From: Myxococcus stipitatus DSM 14675
Lineage (GTDB): Bacteria; Myxococcota; Myxococcia; Myxococcales; Myxococcaceae
Assembly (NCBI RefSeq): GCF_000331735.1
Contig: NC_020126.1
Location: forward strand, 10,109,501-10,173,500
Direction of reading: 5' to 3'
Length of the DNA stretch: 64,000 bases
Shown here: positions 16,508 to 24,356 of the stretch, piece after piece
How the letters are laid out: every line of letters starts with the position of its first letter
How positions within the stretch are numbered: the stretch's first letter is position 1
Notes under the pieces: model-generated
What the model was told of the DNA's origin: nothing
The model's input: the letters and a program-made list of their open reading frames with translations, nothing else
The model's database searches: none
Program-made: the position numbers and the translations under genes

Positions 16508-16515
16508 GTCCCGCG

Positions 16516-17391
16516 TCAGGGCTCGAACGTGCGGTACCTGTCCCCGAAGAGCTTCCGGAGCTGTGCGTGCGGACCTGAGTGGTCACACTCGCTCACTTCG
16601 CTCACCTCGTTCGCACGGCGAACAGTCCGTGAAGCGCTCAGGAACAACTGCTGGGCGGATTCCCGCTGTCCCTTCTCGAAGCCCGCATCCACGTTCCCCC
16701 CGAGTCCCGCCGGGTCACTGCAGGGGTGCATCACTCGCTTGGAAAGGAACTCGAACACGTCTCCGAGCTGCTCCAGGAGAGTGCCCGTCGGTGGCCTCGG
16801 CAGCGCCTGGTAGCACATCGCCTCCAGATGAAATGAGCGCAGCGGGCTCGACTGCTGCTGTCGATTCCAGTGCTTCACCAGCTTGATGAGCCGGTTGAGC
16901 TGATGCCCCGCCGCGGCATCGGCTTCCGCCGCTACGGCCTGGTGCCGCTTCGGGTTCGTGTGAATCCACGCCCCCGTCTCCCGCTCGGGGATGAGATACC
17001 CCATCTTCTCGTGCTGGTATGCGGGCACGATGTCGATGTCGATCTTCGACGAGAAGGCGATGCGCACGGAGTGATTCTGCAGCCGGGGCAGCTCGCGTTC
17101 GGTCCACTCTTCCGTGAAGACCTGGCGGATCTGCTTGAGCGTCTCGTCCGTGGTCTTGGAGCCACGGGGATGCCGACGAGGGTTGAGCACGACGAACAGG
17201 TCCACGTCGTTCAACGGATGCACCGCGGTGCCTCGACCATACGAGCCGGAGATGAAATCCTCGGGCGGCGCGAGCGCATGACGCAGGATGGCTCGCACCA
17301 CCTCGTGCTGACGCGTCACTGCCTTGTGCCGAACCGGAGGTATTTCCAATTCTTCCACGAGCCGTTGCATCGCCTGCCTGACGGTCCACAT
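16516..17391 (-). CDS. CD-NTase (cGAS/DncV-like nucleotidyltransferase), CBASS signal synthase
   Basis: This 291-residue protein has the nucleotidyltransferase signature FISGSYGRGTAVHPLNDVDL: GS at 49-50 and the metal-binding pair D62/D64. The third acidic residue is probably D120, in KIDIDIVPAY. A helical C-terminal part (HQLNRLIKLVKHWNRQQ) fits the OAS-like core. On infection such enzymes make cyclic di- or trinucleotides that switch on effectors. Two SAVED proteins downstream suggest a cyclic trinucleotide product, as in clade-D enzymes, but the clade is not assigned. The ATG is preceded by GAGGAG at 9 nt. It lies 72 bp after the small kinase gene and 97 bp before the SAVED-peptidase. No Cap2/Cap3 or HORMA/TRIP13 partner is visible. 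Confidence 0.88.
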   Translation of the reverse strand: MWTVRQAMQRLVEELEIPPVRHKAVTRQHEVVRAILRHALAPPEDFISGSYGRGTAVHPLNDVDLFVVLNPRRHPRGSKTTDETLKQIRQVFTEEWTERELPRLQNHSVRIAFSSKIDIDIVPAYQHEKMGYLIPERETGAWIHTNPKRHQAVAAEADAAAGHQLNRLIKLVKHWNRQQQSSPLRSFHLEAMCYQALPRPPTGTLLEQLGDVFEFLSKRVMHPCSDPAGLGGNVDAGFEKGQRESAQQLFLSASRTVRRANEVSEVSECDHSGPHAQLRKLFGDRYRTFEP

Positions 17392-17463
17392 GACTTGTGC
17401 TCCTCACGTGTGAAGTGCGCGTGCACCAAGCAAGATGCCAAGCCACACCAAATCCCTCGCGCC

Positions 17464-18321
17464 TCAATTCGCGAGGGCATCCAAGGAGCGCAGCACCTCC
17501 GCCATGGAAGGGCGGCGTCCAGCCACCTTCGCCAGCATCGCTCCCAGCAACGAGCGGAGCCCCTCGGGAGCGACTCCCTCCAGACGACCCAAGGGCGGTG
17601 GCTTCACCACATGCTGATACTGAAGGCCGCTGTGCGTCTCCGCGACAAATGGCGGCTCCCCCGCCAGCAGGTGGAAGCCCAGCACGCCCAACGCGTAGAC
17701 ATCCACCTTCGCGTCCACGCCCTTCGGACTCCTCCACTGCTCCGGGGCCATATATTCGCCTGTCCCAAGCAGCGCATCCTTCGCCGTGGACACATAGAGG
17801 TCCGTCACCGGCGCGCCCGCCTCGAGAACACGGCGAGCCAACCCCAAGTCCGCGAGCCGCACCTCCAGGGTGCCTCTGTCCAGAGGTGCCACCAGGACAT
17901 TCTCGGGCTTCACGTCGCGATGGATGACACCCCGTTCGTGCAGATAGAGAAGCACCTGCGAGAGCTGCCGGAGGATCCCCACGCTGTCCCCCAGTGACAG
18001 GTGCCCACCTCGCTCCCTGAGCAACCCGAGAAGACTCACCGGCAACCATTCCATCACCAGGAAGGGAGCGCCATCCTCCGGGGTTTCCCCCAACGCGAGC
18101 ACCTTCACCAGGTACGGATGACGGAGCTGCTGAAGTGTCTGAGCCTCGTTGAGGAAACGCGCCACCACCTCTTTCTGAAGGCTCGCCTCCGAGGTCAACA
18201 TCTTCACCGCCGCCCAGGAACCATCGGCTGGGTGGCGGGCCTGATAGACGTCGCTCGACCCGCCGACCGCGACTCGGTTGACGATGACGTACTCTCCGAC
18301 CCGCGTACCGGAGGCTCGCAT
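17464..18321 (-). CDS. Ser/Thr protein kinase, compact (Hanks type)
   Basis: This protein of about 285 residues is essentially a bare kinase domain. The Gly-loop is VAVGGSSDVYQAR (about 18-29), the ATP-binding Lys is K40 in WAAVKML, the catalytic loop HRDVKPEN is at 134-141, and the activation segment begins DLG (158-160) rather than DFG. GTGEYMAPEQWRSPKGVDAK and DVYALGVLGFHLLAGEPPF follow. No transmembrane segment is seen, so it is cytoplasmic. Its ATG overlaps the sigma-factor stop as TGATG, which sets the start; an upstream in-frame ATG at 18366 is less likely. The coupling implies that kinase and sigma factor are made in fixed ratio and probably act on each other. The CD-NTase gene starts 72 bp downstream. 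Confidence 0.88.
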   Translation of the reverse strand: MRASGTRVGEYVIVNRVAVGGSSDVYQARHPADGSWAAVKMLTSEASLQKEVVARFLNEAQTLQQLRHPYLVKVLALGETPEDGAPFLVMEWLPVSLLGLLRERGGHLSLGDSVGILRQLSQVLLYLHERGVIHRDVKPENVLVAPLDRGTLEVRLADLGLARRVLEAGAPVTDLYVSTAKDALLGTGEYMAPEQWRSPKGVDAKVDVYALGVLGFHLLAGEPPFVAETHSGLQYQHVVKPPPLGRLEGVAPEGLRSLLGAMLAKVAGRRPSMAEVLRSLDALAN

Positions 18322-19142
18322 CAGGAGTTCCTGGACGGGTCCAACGCGCGCAGCCTGGGCATCCATTGCAGCATTCCCCGCAGCTCCTCGGCGCAGGAGG
18401 GATGCTTCGCCACGAACGCCTCCACATCCACCTTCTCGCCCGCTTCGCGGCGCCGGAGATAGCGGCAGTAGGCGGCATCCGCTTCGTTCCGCATCGCGGC
18501 GACTTCGGGAGTCAACGGGCCGTCCTCGTCCGGTTCCTCGGTCATGTAGCTTCGCAACGCCCGGGACCCCCGCTGCATGAGGCCCTCCACGGATTTCTGC
18601 GTCTTGCCCAAGGACTCCGCGATGGCCTTCACGGGGAGCTCGTCCAAGTAGAACATGCTCAAGGCTTGGTGCTGGTCCGGCTGCTGCTCCGCGAGCCAAC
18701 TGAAGGCCGCGAGCACGCGCCGCCATTCCTCCTGATGGGCGGTCACCTGGCTGGGACTGGGTCCCCTCGCCTTCACCGCCAGGGCATCCTTCGAGTCCAG
18801 GGGAACCGTGTCCATGACGTCTCGCTGCTGACGGGTGCTGTGGCGGTACGTCTGGGTGGCTTCATTCTTCACGATGCGGGTCAGCCAGCCCCAAAACTCG
18901 CCCTCGGTATCCCCCTTGAAGCGGTCGATGTGCTGAAACACCTTCAGCAGGGAGTCTTGAGAGATGTCAGAGGGACGAGCGCCAATCTTCTCGACCATGG
19001 CCTTGCGCTTCGGCTCTTTGACCAACCGGCTCGCTCTCTCCATGCAACGGCGCAACAGCTCTTCTCGCGCCAGGCTGTCTCCCGAACGGGTGCGGGTCAG
19101 CAAATCCTCGAATGGCACCTTCGATACCGTCAGCTCAGTCAT
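18321..19142 (-). CDS. ECF-like sigma factor with C-terminal kinase-associated extension
   Basis: This protein of about 273 residues shows sigma-70 region 2 (DISQDSLLKVFQHIDRFKGD, then FWGWLTRIVKNEATQTYRH) and region 4 (LSMFYLDELPVKAIAESLGK, then TQKSVEGLMQRGSRALR). After region 4 comes an extension of about 65 residues, ADAAYCRYLRRREAGEKVDV then EAFVAKHPSCAEELRGML. This resembles a segment I associate with Ser/Thr kinases of planctomycetes and myxobacteria. The next gene is a kinase read from an overlapping TGATG, so the extension may be the docking site. Of two close ATGs, 19142 has the better-spaced GAGGGGGG. No anti-sigma gene is adjacent, which points to control by phosphorylation or by proteolysis. 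Confidence 0.82.
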   Translation of the reverse strand: MTELTVSKVPFEDLLTRTRSGDSLAREELLRRCMERASRLVKEPKRKAMVEKIGARPSDISQDSLLKVFQHIDRFKGDTEGEFWGWLTRIVKNEATQTYRHSTRQQRDVMDTVPLDSKDALAVKARGPSPSQVTAHQEEWRRVLAAFSWLAEQQPDQHQALSMFYLDELPVKAIAESLGKTQKSVEGLMQRGSRALRSYMTEEPDEDGPLTPEVAAMRNEADAAYCRYLRRREAGEKVDVEAFVAKHPSCAEELRGMLQWMPRLRALDPSRNS

Positions 19143-22100
19143 TCCCATCCCCCCTCATCTGAGTGGCTCCCTCTTCGCACGCCAGGGCCTTGAAGCGCAC
19201 ATCCTCCGCATCCTGTTTGATGAACTCTTGAACAAGCGCGCAGCGGTCCGCGTGCCAGTCCGGTGGAGTCAGCTTGCCTCGCCGCGCATCCAACTGCTCG
19301 AGCCCCTGCAGCGCCTCCGCGAGGACCAAGGCAAACCGCTTGCTGGTTCTTTCTCCAGCACGCAGCTCCGTCCCCAGTTTCTCCGCCTCGCGCAGGCTCG
19401 CATCCGCGTCCGACCATCTCGCCTCGTCCATCGCGAGTCGCGCGTTCCACACCAGCACCCGTGCCAACATCAACCTGCGGTGGTGGTCCCCTGGATGGGC
19501 CGCCACCTCTGGCCGCAAGAGCCCCACTGCTTCATCCAACTGACTCCTGGATTCTTCGACTCGGCCCTCACGGCGCAGAACCTCCGCCTGATGCCCCAGG
19601 GCCTCGGCATGGAGCGAAGCCCCATACTTGGGATCAACCCTGGAGAACAGTGACAGGGCCTGGCCAAACAGCCGGATGGACTCCGCTGGTCGCCCCTCTT
19701 TGAACTCCAACTCCGCCATCTCCCCGCTGCTGACGGCCGAGCCTCTGTCCCCCTCGAGGGAAGGAGGTGAGCTGGCGCCCTGCTCGTCGAAGTACCTGTC
19801 CGATTGAACGAAATGAAACCTCGCCTCCTTCAACCTTCCCGCCGCCATATCGACCTTGCCCTGCTTCGAGTGATTGAGCGCCCACTGCATCCGGTGGTCC
19901 TCATCCACGAACCCTCTCCGCGAGGCCTGGCGCAGAAGCTCTCGGGCCGTCTCCAGATGTTGGTTCGCGGCGCGGAGTGAGCCGTTCAAGAACTCCACGT
20001 CCGCCTGACGGTGAGCGGTATCCACCCTCACGCCGAGAACCTCACGCCGCTGTGGGTCTTCCTCCGGAAGTCCCTGCACGGTGCTCGCGAGGTCCCGCAG
20101 CAAAGAGCGCCGGACCTCCAACGTATTGGGGATCCAGCTCAGCTCCCAGTCGGCATCCGAAACGATGTCGTTCGCCGTATCGAGGACATGGATGAGGTTC
20201 TTGTCCGCCCGCTGCCGCTCACGCCTTGCGTGCATCGTGACGAAGAGCATCGCGCACATCGCCAGGGAAGCAGCGACCACCCGCGCACCGCGCATCCTCC
20301 CCCCGCGCTGCTCCATTTGAGTCGAAGCTCGAAGGAAGGACTCGGCACGAGCACTGACGCCACGGCCACCTGCGCCCCCCTCCTTGTACTGCGCGAGCAG
20401 CGTGCCCTGCGGCAGCCCCTCCGGGGGCCGCCCCGCCTCCTCCCAGTGCCTCGCGGTGTCCTCCAGGTTCGCGCGAAGTTCCAATCGCCGCCGCTCCTCG
20501 TCCAACCACCGGACGAGCGAGCCGACACGCTGCAACAGCGTCTCGTGCACCAGGTCCACGCGCTGTGCCTCGGGCTCCTGCTCCCCGGACAGCACCACCA
20601 GCCGTGGCCCGGACTCACCCCCCTTCGCCGCCGAGTGCCCGCTCAACCGCAGCAGGGTCTCCTCGGCCAATTCATCCCCATTCGCCTCCAGCAACAACTC
20701 GCGCCGGGAACGGGGCCGTCTGGTATCCGGCGCGCCACGCCCCACCTGCACCAGCCCCAACAGCAGCCATTTCGCACGCGCGAGCCCCTGCTCCCCCAGC
20801 GACGCGAGGAGCTCCTCGGCCTGCTGCGACAGGGCCCCGCCCACACCTCCCATGCGGTCATAGTGCTCGTGGGTCAGCGGCGCGCCGCCGCTCGTCGCCC
20901 ACAATGAGCGCAGGGCATGCCCCAGCAACGGCAACCCGCCGCCCTCGCCCTTCGCGTCCCGCGCCATCCGGACATCGAGCCCATCGCTCAGCTTCAGGCC
21001 CGCCTGCTTCGCCATGCCGCGGACCACCGTCACCAGCGTCCCCTCATCCATGGGCAACAAGGGATATCGTGCGGCGCGATGAAGCAGTTGAGACACCCCC
21101 GGAAGCAGCTCCAGCCGGTGCACGAAGTCACTGCGAAGGCTCGTCAGCAACCGCAGTCGGCAATCCTCCCCAGACAGCGCGTTCGCCAGCAGCTCATCCA
21201 CCACCAGCCGCTCAGCCGCGCCCGACGTGAAGAGCTCCTCCAACGGGTCCACCACCAACAGGAGCAAGGTCCCCTTGGGCACATGCTCGACGACCAGCGT
21301 CCGCAGTGCCTCGGGGCCCCCTCGAAGCCTCTGCTCCACCCCCTCCGCATCCAGGGTCTGGAAGGCCTTCGAGAGTGCCTGCGCGAGACTCCGCAGCGGC
21401 TCGTACGAAGGCCGGGCAACCGCCACACACCATCGAGGCGCCCCCGAGGGACCGGGCCGCTCGAGCCTGGGCAACACGCCGGCCTGAAGCAACGAGGACT
21501 TTCCGACCCCACTCTGTCCTTCCAACTGCACCCAACGGCGCGAGCCGAGCCGAGCCTCTCCCAAGGAGTCCAAGACCGCCTCGGCGTCCTTCTTGCGGCC
21601 GAAGAACAGCTCCGCCTGCGTCTCGCTGAAAGGAGCCAATCCAGGCACGGGACAGGTGTCCTGGTCCCACGTCCACGGGCGACCGAGCATGTCACCACAC
21701 CGCGCCATCGTCGGTCGCTCCGCGGGAGTCTTCGCCAGCATGGACGCAACGAAGGTGGAGAGCGCGCCCGGTATCGCCGGCACGCACTGTCCGACGAGCG
21801 GCGCATGCTTCTCCAGGTGCGCGGCGATGACCTCCACCACCTCCTTCGAGTCAAACGGCTTCTTTCCCACCAGCAACTCGAAGAGCACCACCCCCAGGGA
21901 GTAGACATCCGCCGCGCCGGTCACTTCGGCGGCGTTCAGGAGTTGCTCCGGTGCCGAGTAGTAGTGCGTCCCCATCAGCACCGAGTCGTGAGTATGGACC
22001 TGAGTGGCGGCACGCTCGTCACTCACCATGGGCGGCAGCTTGGCGATGCCAAAGTCCAACACCTTGGTGCGGCGCCCTGACGCGGCACGTTCGTCGGGAC

Positions 22101-22533
22101 AGAGGAAGATGTTCTCCGGCTTCAAGTCCCGGTGGACGATGTTCCGCTCGTGCACCTTCGACATCACCCGCGCCACCTGCGAACAGAACGCCAGTGCCTC
22201 CTCACGCGGCACAGGCCCCTGGCACTGCTCCATCCATCGGCGCATCGACTGCCCTTCAAGCAGCTCCATGACCAGGAACAGCTCGTCGGACGCCTGGTCC
22301 CCATGGAAGGCACGCACCACGTCCGGGATGTCCAGGTCCACCAACAGCCGCCGCTCTTGAAGGAAGCGCGACACGAGGTGCGGCTCCTCGGACGCCTCCG
22401 GAAGCAGCCGCTTCAACGCCACACGCTGTCCCGTGGGTTCGTGGATGGCCTCGAAGACCTCTCCCATCCCCCCACTATCAAGACGCTTCAACAACCGGAA
22501 CGGGCCGACCTGGCCAAGCGAAGGACTGTGCAT
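19135..22533 (-). CDS. Large Ser/Thr kinase-STAND ATPase-TPR-like receptor protein
   Basis: This protein has 1132 residues. Residues 10-280 form an intact Hanks kinase (DSGGMGEVFEA, K41, HRDLKPEN from 134, DFG at 160-162, APEQ at about 194). Residues about 305-720 are a STAND-type NTPase: ELFFGRKKDAEAVLDSL, Walker A GQSGVGKSSLL (339-349) and Walker B LLLLVVDPLEELF. One predicted membrane span follows at about 735-755 (VVAASLAMCAMLFVTM). The C-terminal 370 residues are helical repeats with TPR character (ALGHQAEVLRREGRVEESRS and similar). Such proteins sense through repeats, oligomerise through STAND and signal by kinase. It is co-directional with, and overlaps by 8 bp, the sigma gene. It would head a signalling unit that runs into the CD-NTase operon. 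Confidence 0.88.
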   Translation of the reverse strand: MHSPSLGQVGPFRLLKRLDSGGMGEVFEAIHEPTGQRVALKRLLPEASEEPHLVSRFLQERRLLVDLDIPDVVRAFHGDQASDELFLVMELLEGQSMRRWMEQCQGPVPREEALAFCSQVARVMSKVHERNIVHRDLKPENIFLCPDERAASGRRTKVLDFGIAKLPPMVSDERAATQVHTHDSVLMGTHYYSAPEQLLNAAEVTGAADVYSLGVVLFELLVGKKPFDSKEVVEVIAAHLEKHAPLVGQCVPAIPGALSTFVASMLAKTPAERPTMARCGDMLGRPWTWDQDTCPVPGLAPFSETQAELFFGRKKDAEAVLDSLGEARLGSRRWVQLEGQSGVGKSSLLQAGVLPRLERPGPSGAPRWCVAVARPSYEPLRSLAQALSKAFQTLDAEGVEQRLRGGPEALRTLVVEHVPKGTLLLLVVDPLEELFTSGAAERLVVDELLANALSGEDCRLRLLTSLRSDFVHRLELLPGVSQLLHRAARYPLLPMDEGTLVTVVRGMAKQAGLKLSDGLDVRMARDAKGEGGGLPLLGHALRSLWATSGGAPLTHEHYDRMGGVGGALSQQAEELLASLGEQGLARAKWLLLGLVQVGRGAPDTRRPRSRRELLLEANGDELAEETLLRLSGHSAAKGGESGPRLVVLSGEQEPEAQRVDLVHETLLQRVGSLVRWLDEERRRLELRANLEDTARHWEEAGRPPEGLPQGTLLAQYKEGGAGGRGVSARAESFLRASTQMEQRGGRMRGARVVAASLAMCAMLFVTMHARRERQRADKNLIHVLDTANDIVSDADWELSWIPNTLEVRRSLLRDLASTVQGLPEEDPQRREVLGVRVDTAHRQADVEFLNGSLRAANQHLETARELLRQASRRGFVDEDHRMQWALNHSKQGKVDMAAGRLKEARFHFVQSDRYFDEQGASSPPSLEGDRGSAVSSGEMAELEFKEGRPAESIRLFGQALSLFSRVDPKYGASLHAEALGHQAEVLRREGRVEESRSQLDEAVGLLRPEVAAHPGDHHRRLMLARVLVWNARLAMDEARWSDADASLREAEKLGTELRAGERTSKRFALVLAEALQGLEQLDARRGKLTPPDWHADRCALVQEFIKQDAEDVRFKALACEEGATQMRGDGND

Positions 22534-22611
22534 GGGGCCCGCAAGGACTTACCCCGCTCCAACCCTCCAAGAAAATCACCTCATTGTGGGGGTCATCTCC
22601 ACCCCGTCTGC

Positions 22612-23424
22612 CTACTCCTTCACCGCCCCCGCGGTGAGCCCAGACACAATCCTCCGCTGGAACAGCACCGTCAGCACCACCAACGGCAGCGTGGCCACCA
22701 CGGACGCCGCGGCAATCTCTCCCCACGGCTCCCGGTGCTCGCTCGCGAACAGGCTGATGGCCACCGGCACCGTCCGCTTCTCCGGCGTGGTCAGGAACGT
22801 CAACGCATACAGGAACTCGTTCCACGAGAAGATGAACACCAGGATCGCCGTCGTCGCCAACCCGGGTGCCGCCAAGGGCAGCAACACCCGCCGGAACGCC
22901 TGGAACGGCGTACACCCATCCACCCGCGCCGCGCGGTACAGCTCATCCGGGAGCTGCTTGAAGAACGACGTCAGCACCCACAGCGTCAATGGCAGCGCGA
23001 ACGTCGCATACGGCAACGCCAGCCCCACCAGCGAGTCCCGCAACCCCACCGCGCGCAGGATGAGATACAGCGGGCTCACCGTCGCGATCGGCGGGAACAT
23101 GCTCACCGCCAGCGCCGCGCTCAGCAGCACCCCCTTCCCTCGAAACTCCAGCTTCGCCAGCGCGAATGCCGCCGCCGCGCCCACCACCAGGCAGAACGCC
23201 GTCGTCAGCGCCGCCACCACCAGCGAGTTCACCACCACGCGCAGGAACGGCCGCCCCCACAGCACGCTCACATAACTCTCCAGCGTCAGGTGCGATGGCC
23301 ACGGCCGGGTCAGCTCCCCATCCGGCCACAGGCTCGTCAGCACCTGCCAGAGGAACGGCCCCAGGAAGAACGTCAGGAACGCCACCACCGCCAGCGCCAT
23401 CCCCACTCCCACGCGTGGCTTCAT
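22612..23424 (-). CDS. Carbohydrate ABC transporter permease (MalG/UgpE type)
   Basis: This 270-residue inner-membrane protein starts at MKPRVGVGMALAVVAFLTFF; the ATG overlaps the stop of the first permease (ATGA), fixing the start. It has six hydrophobic spans and the EAA coupling loop ELYRAARVDGCTPFQAFRRV (about 161-180), which contacts the ATPase. With the MalF-like permease and a binding lipoprotein it forms an importer, probably for an oligosaccharide or polyol. No ATP-binding subunit is encoded here, so a shared ATPase elsewhere is implied. It ends the ABC operon, 78 bp before the large kinase gene on the same strand. Confidence 0.9.
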   Translation of the reverse strand: MKPRVGVGMALAVVAFLTFFLGPFLWQVLTSLWPDGELTRPWPSHLTLESYVSVLWGRPFLRVVVNSLVVAALTTAFCLVVGAAAAFALAKLEFRGKGVLLSAALAVSMFPPIATVSPLYLILRAVGLRDSLVGLALPYATFALPLTLWVLTSFFKQLPDELYRAARVDGCTPFQAFRRVLLPLAAPGLATTAILVFIFSWNEFLYALTFLTTPEKRTVPVAISLFASEHREPWGEIAAASVVATLPLVVLTVLFQRRIVSGLTAGAVKE

Positions 23425-24356
23425 CGCGCCGGCTCCTCTCGCCCCAACAGCCGCAGCCACACCGCCGCCAACACCACCACGCAGACGAACGTCGCCACCG
23501 ACAGCGTGCTCCCATACCCGAAGTCCCCCGAGCGCATCAGCGTCTTGTACGCGTAGATGCTCAGCGTCTCCGTCGTGTTCGCAGGCCCCCCTTCCGTCAG
23601 CACATAGATGGCGTCGAACACCCGGAACGCATCCAGCGAGCGGAACAACAACGCCAGCAGCAGCGCCGGCTTGAGCAACGGCAACGTGATGGAACGGAAC
23701 GTCCGCCACGCCGAAGCCCCATCCACCCTCGCCGCCCGATACAAGTCCTCCGGAATCCCTTGCAGCCCCGCGAGCACCAGGAGCGCGACGAAGGGCGTCG
23801 TCTTCCACACGTCCACCAGGATGGCCGCGTGCAGCGCATACCCCGGCGCCCCCAGCCAGTTGATGTCCGCCCCCCACAACAACCGGTTGATGAGCCCCGA
23901 GTCCGGATTGAACATCCACGCCCACAGCCGCGCGCTGACCACCGTGGGTATCGCCCACGGCACCAGCACCGCCGCGCGCAACAACCCTCGCCCCGGAAAC
24001 GCGCGCTGGAGCAGCAACGCCAATGGCACCGCGAGCAACACCTCCACCGTCACCGCCACCAGCGTGAAGTACGCCGTGTTCCCCAAGGCCGACCAGAACC
24101 GCGCATCCCCCAACAGGTACGCGTAGTTCCCCCACCCCACGAAGCGCTTCTCCCCGAACACCAGGATGAAGCGGTGCAGGCTCAGCCACATCGCCGCGAG
24201 AATCGGATACAGCGCCACGCCCGCCAGCACCCCCACCGCGGGCGCCACCAGCCAGTACGCCTGCCTCCGCTCCCGCTCCAGCGAGCCGCGTCTCCCCCGC
24301 GGGCGCACCGGCTCCACCGCCCGAGGCGCCTCGACCTGCTTCTCCAGCGGCCTCAT
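23421..24356 (-). CDS. Sugar ABC transporter permease (MalF/UgpA type)
   Basis: In this 311-residue protein a basic N-terminal tail of about 30 residues precedes six transmembrane segments, starting YWLVAPAVGVLAGVALYPIL. The EAA loop is DLYRAARVDGASAWRTFRSI, and VLTEGGPANTTETLSIYAYK is typical of MalF-like permeases of the CUT1 class. It pairs with the overlapping MalG-type permease. The start overlaps the stop of the binding-protein gene by 4 bp. The substrate is likely a sugar but is not determinable from the sequence. Confidence 0.9.
   Translation of the reverse strand: MRPLEKQVEAPRAVEPVRPRGRRGSLERERRQAYWLVAPAVGVLAGVALYPILAAMWLSLHRFILVFGEKRFVGWGNYAYLLGDARFWSALGNTAYFTLVAVTVEVLLAVPLALLLQRAFPGRGLLRAAVLVPWAIPTVVSARLWAWMFNPDSGLINRLLWGADINWLGAPGYALHAAILVDVWKTTPFVALLVLAGLQGIPEDLYRAARVDGASAWRTFRSITLPLLKPALLLALLFRSLDAFRVFDAIYVLTEGGPANTTETLSIYAYKTLMRSGDFGYGSTLSVATFVCVVVLAAVWLRLLGREEPAR

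Noticed and set aside
13126..17391. Type III CBASS with HORMA and TRIP13 partners
   Set aside because: No HORMA-like or AAA+ TRIP13-like gene is present; the extra gene is a SAVED-peptidase.
17464..18321. Pseudokinase call because of DLG in place of DFG
   Set aside because: The metal-binding Asp of the motif, the HRD Asp and the ATP Lys are all kept; DLG kinases can be active.
22132..23556. Long plus-strand frame opposite the kinase start and the permease gene
   Set aside because: His/Arg/Gln-rich antisense shadow with no domain; both minus-strand genes are clear.
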